64,000 bases of DNA from contig JALLLS010000014.1 in the NCBI GenBank assembly GCA_025094145.1, forward strand, positions 496,001 to 560,000. Direction: 5' to 3'. The first letter of the stretch is position 1; each line of letters opens with the position of its first letter. Source of the stretch: Spinellus fusiger. Taxonomy: Eukaryota > Mucoromycota > Mucoromycetes > Mucorales > Phycomycetaceae. This document shows positions 61,172 to 64,000 of this stretch, piece by piece. The position numbers and the translations under genes are program-made. The notes beneath the pieces are model-generated. The model made no database searches and was not told the origin of the DNA. It was given only the letters and a program-made list of their open reading frames with translations.

Positions 61172-63493
61172 TAGTATCAAAAATTTAAGAATGGTCAAAA
61201 CATGGTTTTCCATTGTCTAACGAAACTTTATATGTTTGTTTTTTACAATTAAAATAGCCTAGATGATGGTATATCTGCATTATATTCCAGAGACTGAAAA
61301 GCCTTCGAGTCTTACTAGTTTAAGGCATCGGATAATAGTGTATCCTAAAAGACAGAAAAGGTATCTAAGCTTTTTTTAGCTGAAAAGGAGTAACATACAC
61401 TATTTTCACAAATTATCCGCTCACTTTTTGAAAATGGTGTACACTGAGAATTCTTAGGTTATCTCTTCATATGTCCTGTGTAAATAGCTGATTATAAGGT
61501 AGTATGACAACTTTATTGATAATAGAGATAATCTCAGATGGCTTTGACTGGTAGAATTGACATGACTTTCAAGCCCTTAGTAGATGCTATACTCTATCTC
61601 TTATAATATATTACACATAAAAATAGTCATAATATAGCTATTAATACAGATGAATTATCGTTACTGTATTATACTGATATTTACACCAACTCTTTATCTT
61701 TATCGGCTCATAACCTTAGTATATTATTAAAGTAATGTAATAAAGGAGATTGTTGGTGGCTGATATTTCTATTATTCTTATTCTCATTATTCTTATTCTT
61801 TTAAGAAGAGTATGTGTCTCTCATAAATACTACAGATTAGTTTACTGTATACCTTTTGACTCTCCAATAGGAAAACACCACTAGCCTCATTTGTTTGGTG
61901 AGATTTTTCCAATTAATTGTAAAAGAGATCTGATAAGAGATGATAGTTTGTGATTTATGATTTTCATATCAGATCTATTTCAGTAAGTAGTTCCGATCAA
62001 TGTAGGACATTTTTTATTTTCGATGGCCTATGCCATTCAATCAAATATCTATCAGATAAACTGTAGGCATGACAAAGATATCTTTTCGAGGTTGTGGTTT
62101 GATGCGTAAAATGTGTATTCTATAGTAAGTACTAATGTGATGCTTTTTTTTATTAAGTTCCCGGGTTCTCAATAGGCAAGGACCATGTTTGCATATATTT
62201 GTCTAACCAATATATTATTTTTATTTTTATTAAAAAAAATCCTACAGAATAATTTAGATAAATGAGAATAATAAGAAAAAGATAAGTAAATTTTTTTTAT
62301 TGTTGTTATTATTTTCAAGGTAGTTTAAACAAGGCCATAGTTTCTTGGTAGCTATGAGTACCACAATACCTACACACTATTTTATTTACTTAGACATATA
62401 ATAATTGAAAATTCATTTCAATTGACTTCTATGCTTTTCATTTATTATGTATTCAATTCGATAATAACAATAGAAAGCTATCTATTATTGATTAATTGTG
62501 TTTGAATGATCCTTACTGTTAGTGTTGATTATGTTATTATTTACCCGAGATCGGATTAAACGAAGCAAATAAAGTTACAAATGTTGGATCTCTTCGTTAG
62601 TTTAAACTTTTCAATCATCTCTGGGCAGATTGGCAATTGTAGGTTGAAATCGGATAAATTTATATTACAGCTGTTGAAATGGGGAAAATTGACTTAAAAA
62701 ATTGATTTAATGCTTATTCATTGATTTACTGCAAAAGATTTTTTATATATTAATTTGCTTAAATATATTTCTACCCATTGAGAACATAGTCTAGTTAGTT
62801 TATTAATTCATTTTCTTTTATGTGAATGACTCATGTTCATCAATATCAGCCTATTTTTTTCATGTTAAAGAGAACCGGTTCTTATTCCTGTATTAGAAGT
62901 AATAAAATCATACCATCAAAGATCCCTGATAAAGTTTAAGAAACTAAAGTAATTTTGGATTTAAAAGGCTATTGAATTCTATCCTGACTGCTTATTTGAT
63001 GTTACTTTTTATTTATTTATTTTGTTTTATTATTTACGTGTCATGGAGCCATAAAGAAGTCACAGAGATGAGATATTTTCTGAGGGTAAAAGTGTGTAAG
63101 GTAAAAGGTCAGCTTTCCCAACATAGAAATAATGGCTTAATCTTCCAGTAAGCGCTCATTTTAGAGAACCAAGCCAGAACTTTTTCATCGTGATACTAAC
63201 TAATTTATAAGATAAACAAACAAAATCTGATAGCAATGCTGGCTTAATAATATTCTATTCATAGAAAAAAGGAAGAAAAAAGACAATAGTCTCTGGTAGA
63301 TTTTTAAAAATCAAATATGTTTTTATTTCTGTAGAAGAAAACAGAATAATGTGAAGTTCAAAAGTCCACAAAGCAAAAATCTAAACTTGTACAAAAGAGA
63401 GTGTATATAAAAAAGTGAGGGTTTTAAAGGATATTATAAAAATTAAGGCGATGAATATTACAAAGGCGTTATTAGAGTGAGTGATCGGTGTGC
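61172..63493. other. AT-rich region beside FTR1, no gene seen
   Basis: No exon set is recognised. It consists of A/T-rich DNA with scattered AATAAA-like signals. The part next to 63493 holds the 3' untranslated region of the iron permease gene. Confidence 0.45.
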
Positions 63494-64000
63494 TTAGGCT
63501 TTAGCACTCTGAGATGATACTTTTTCCAAAACAAGGTCCACTTGGGCACTTTTTTCTTGAACAACGTGAATGAGTTCACCCTTTTCGTTGAGGTATTGTT
63601 TGGCAGCCTCAAGAGCTTCATCTCCATTGGCCCAATCATTACTCTCTGCCTTTTTAATAGCAAGACGTCTGTCCTTGATATTTGAGTAGACAAGGAAAAG
63701 ACAAACAAATAACCAGTACAAGCAATAACTAATAATGCTGCCATATGTTGCAGTGTTATTCCATCCGAGAATAGCATTGAAGATTTGCCTATGAAGTATC
63801 AGGGCTTCTAGTGAGTACAGATACCTTAAAATAACTTGGCTATTTTCTTCTTACCATCCACCGTTAGTATCGGTCAAAATTTCAGGGTTCCCCCATGAAA
63901 CGTGCCAGACAGAAGTAGACACTCTGTAACCAATAACAGATCCACCTTCCTCTGCACTTTCACCACCGATGATTTTGTTCCATGCATTTTGCTCAAAGAG
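63494..64000 (-). CDS. FTR1: high-affinity iron permease Ftr1, C-terminal part
   Basis: The gene runs off the right edge, so only two exons are seen (64000-63855 and 63788-63494, joined in phase 2). They encode about 147 residues. [10 protein letters not shown], then [18 protein letters not shown], then a membrane helix ([19 protein letters not shown]) and a charged cytosolic tail match the last part of fungal Ftr1. Ftr1 imports iron(III) at the plasma membrane together with a multicopper ferroxidase. The REGLE iron-binding motifs lie outside the window. The tail is Ala/Glu/Lys-rich. Confidence 0.9.

Overview
This is nuclear DNA of a filamentous fungus, most likely an early-diverging one of the Mucoromycota/Mucorales type. 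Genes are broken by many short introns (about 40-270 nt, GTAAG-like donors and TAG/CAG acceptors). Intergenic DNA is AT-rich and full of short tandem repeats. The gene set fits a fungus: a Ftr1 iron permease, Zn(II)2Cys6 regulators, a Pom1-type DYRK kinase and a fungal-type phosphatidylinositol synthase. Exon joins given here were worked out by hand from splice signals, reading phase and protein-family continuity. No search was run.

Layout. 1-6 kb: a gene-poor flank, an eleven-exon gene fusing a HutD/Ves domain to an AstE/AspA zinc acylase, and a small unknown gene. 6-12.3 kb: a gene desert with a decaying 10-bp tandem repeat and coding-like relics. 12.3-25.7 kb: a dense housekeeping block holding a short Zn-cluster regulator, kynureninase, a 54-bp perfect inverted repeat, a dead transcription-factor fragment, phosphatidylinositol synthase, a TnpB/Fanzor-type zinc-ribbon relic, a DUF202 membrane protein, an inositol-phosphate kinase, eIF3k, an RbAp48/Msi1 histone chaperone and an Ecl1-like small protein. 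26.4-47.7 kb: a class C (GABA-B-like) GPCR, an ankyrin-dilute protein, a possible 54-aa membrane microprotein, a FANCE-like protein, a very long DYRK kinase and a regulator with two tandem Zn clusters. 47.7-63.4 kb: a transposon-rich AT desert with four Tc1/mariner copies or relics and two oppositely oriented LINE 3' ends. 63.5-64 kb: the 3' part of the FTR1 iron permease gene, running off the window.

No operon-like organisation is seen. Functional links are loose: phosphatidylinositol synthase and the inositol-phosphate kinase both belong to inositol metabolism. Several genes are interesting for a fungus: the HutD-AstE fusion, the GABA-B-like receptor, the FANCE-like protein and the double zinc-cluster regulator. 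The strongest non-coding structure is the perfect 54-bp inverted repeat with a 151-nt loop at 15801-16059.
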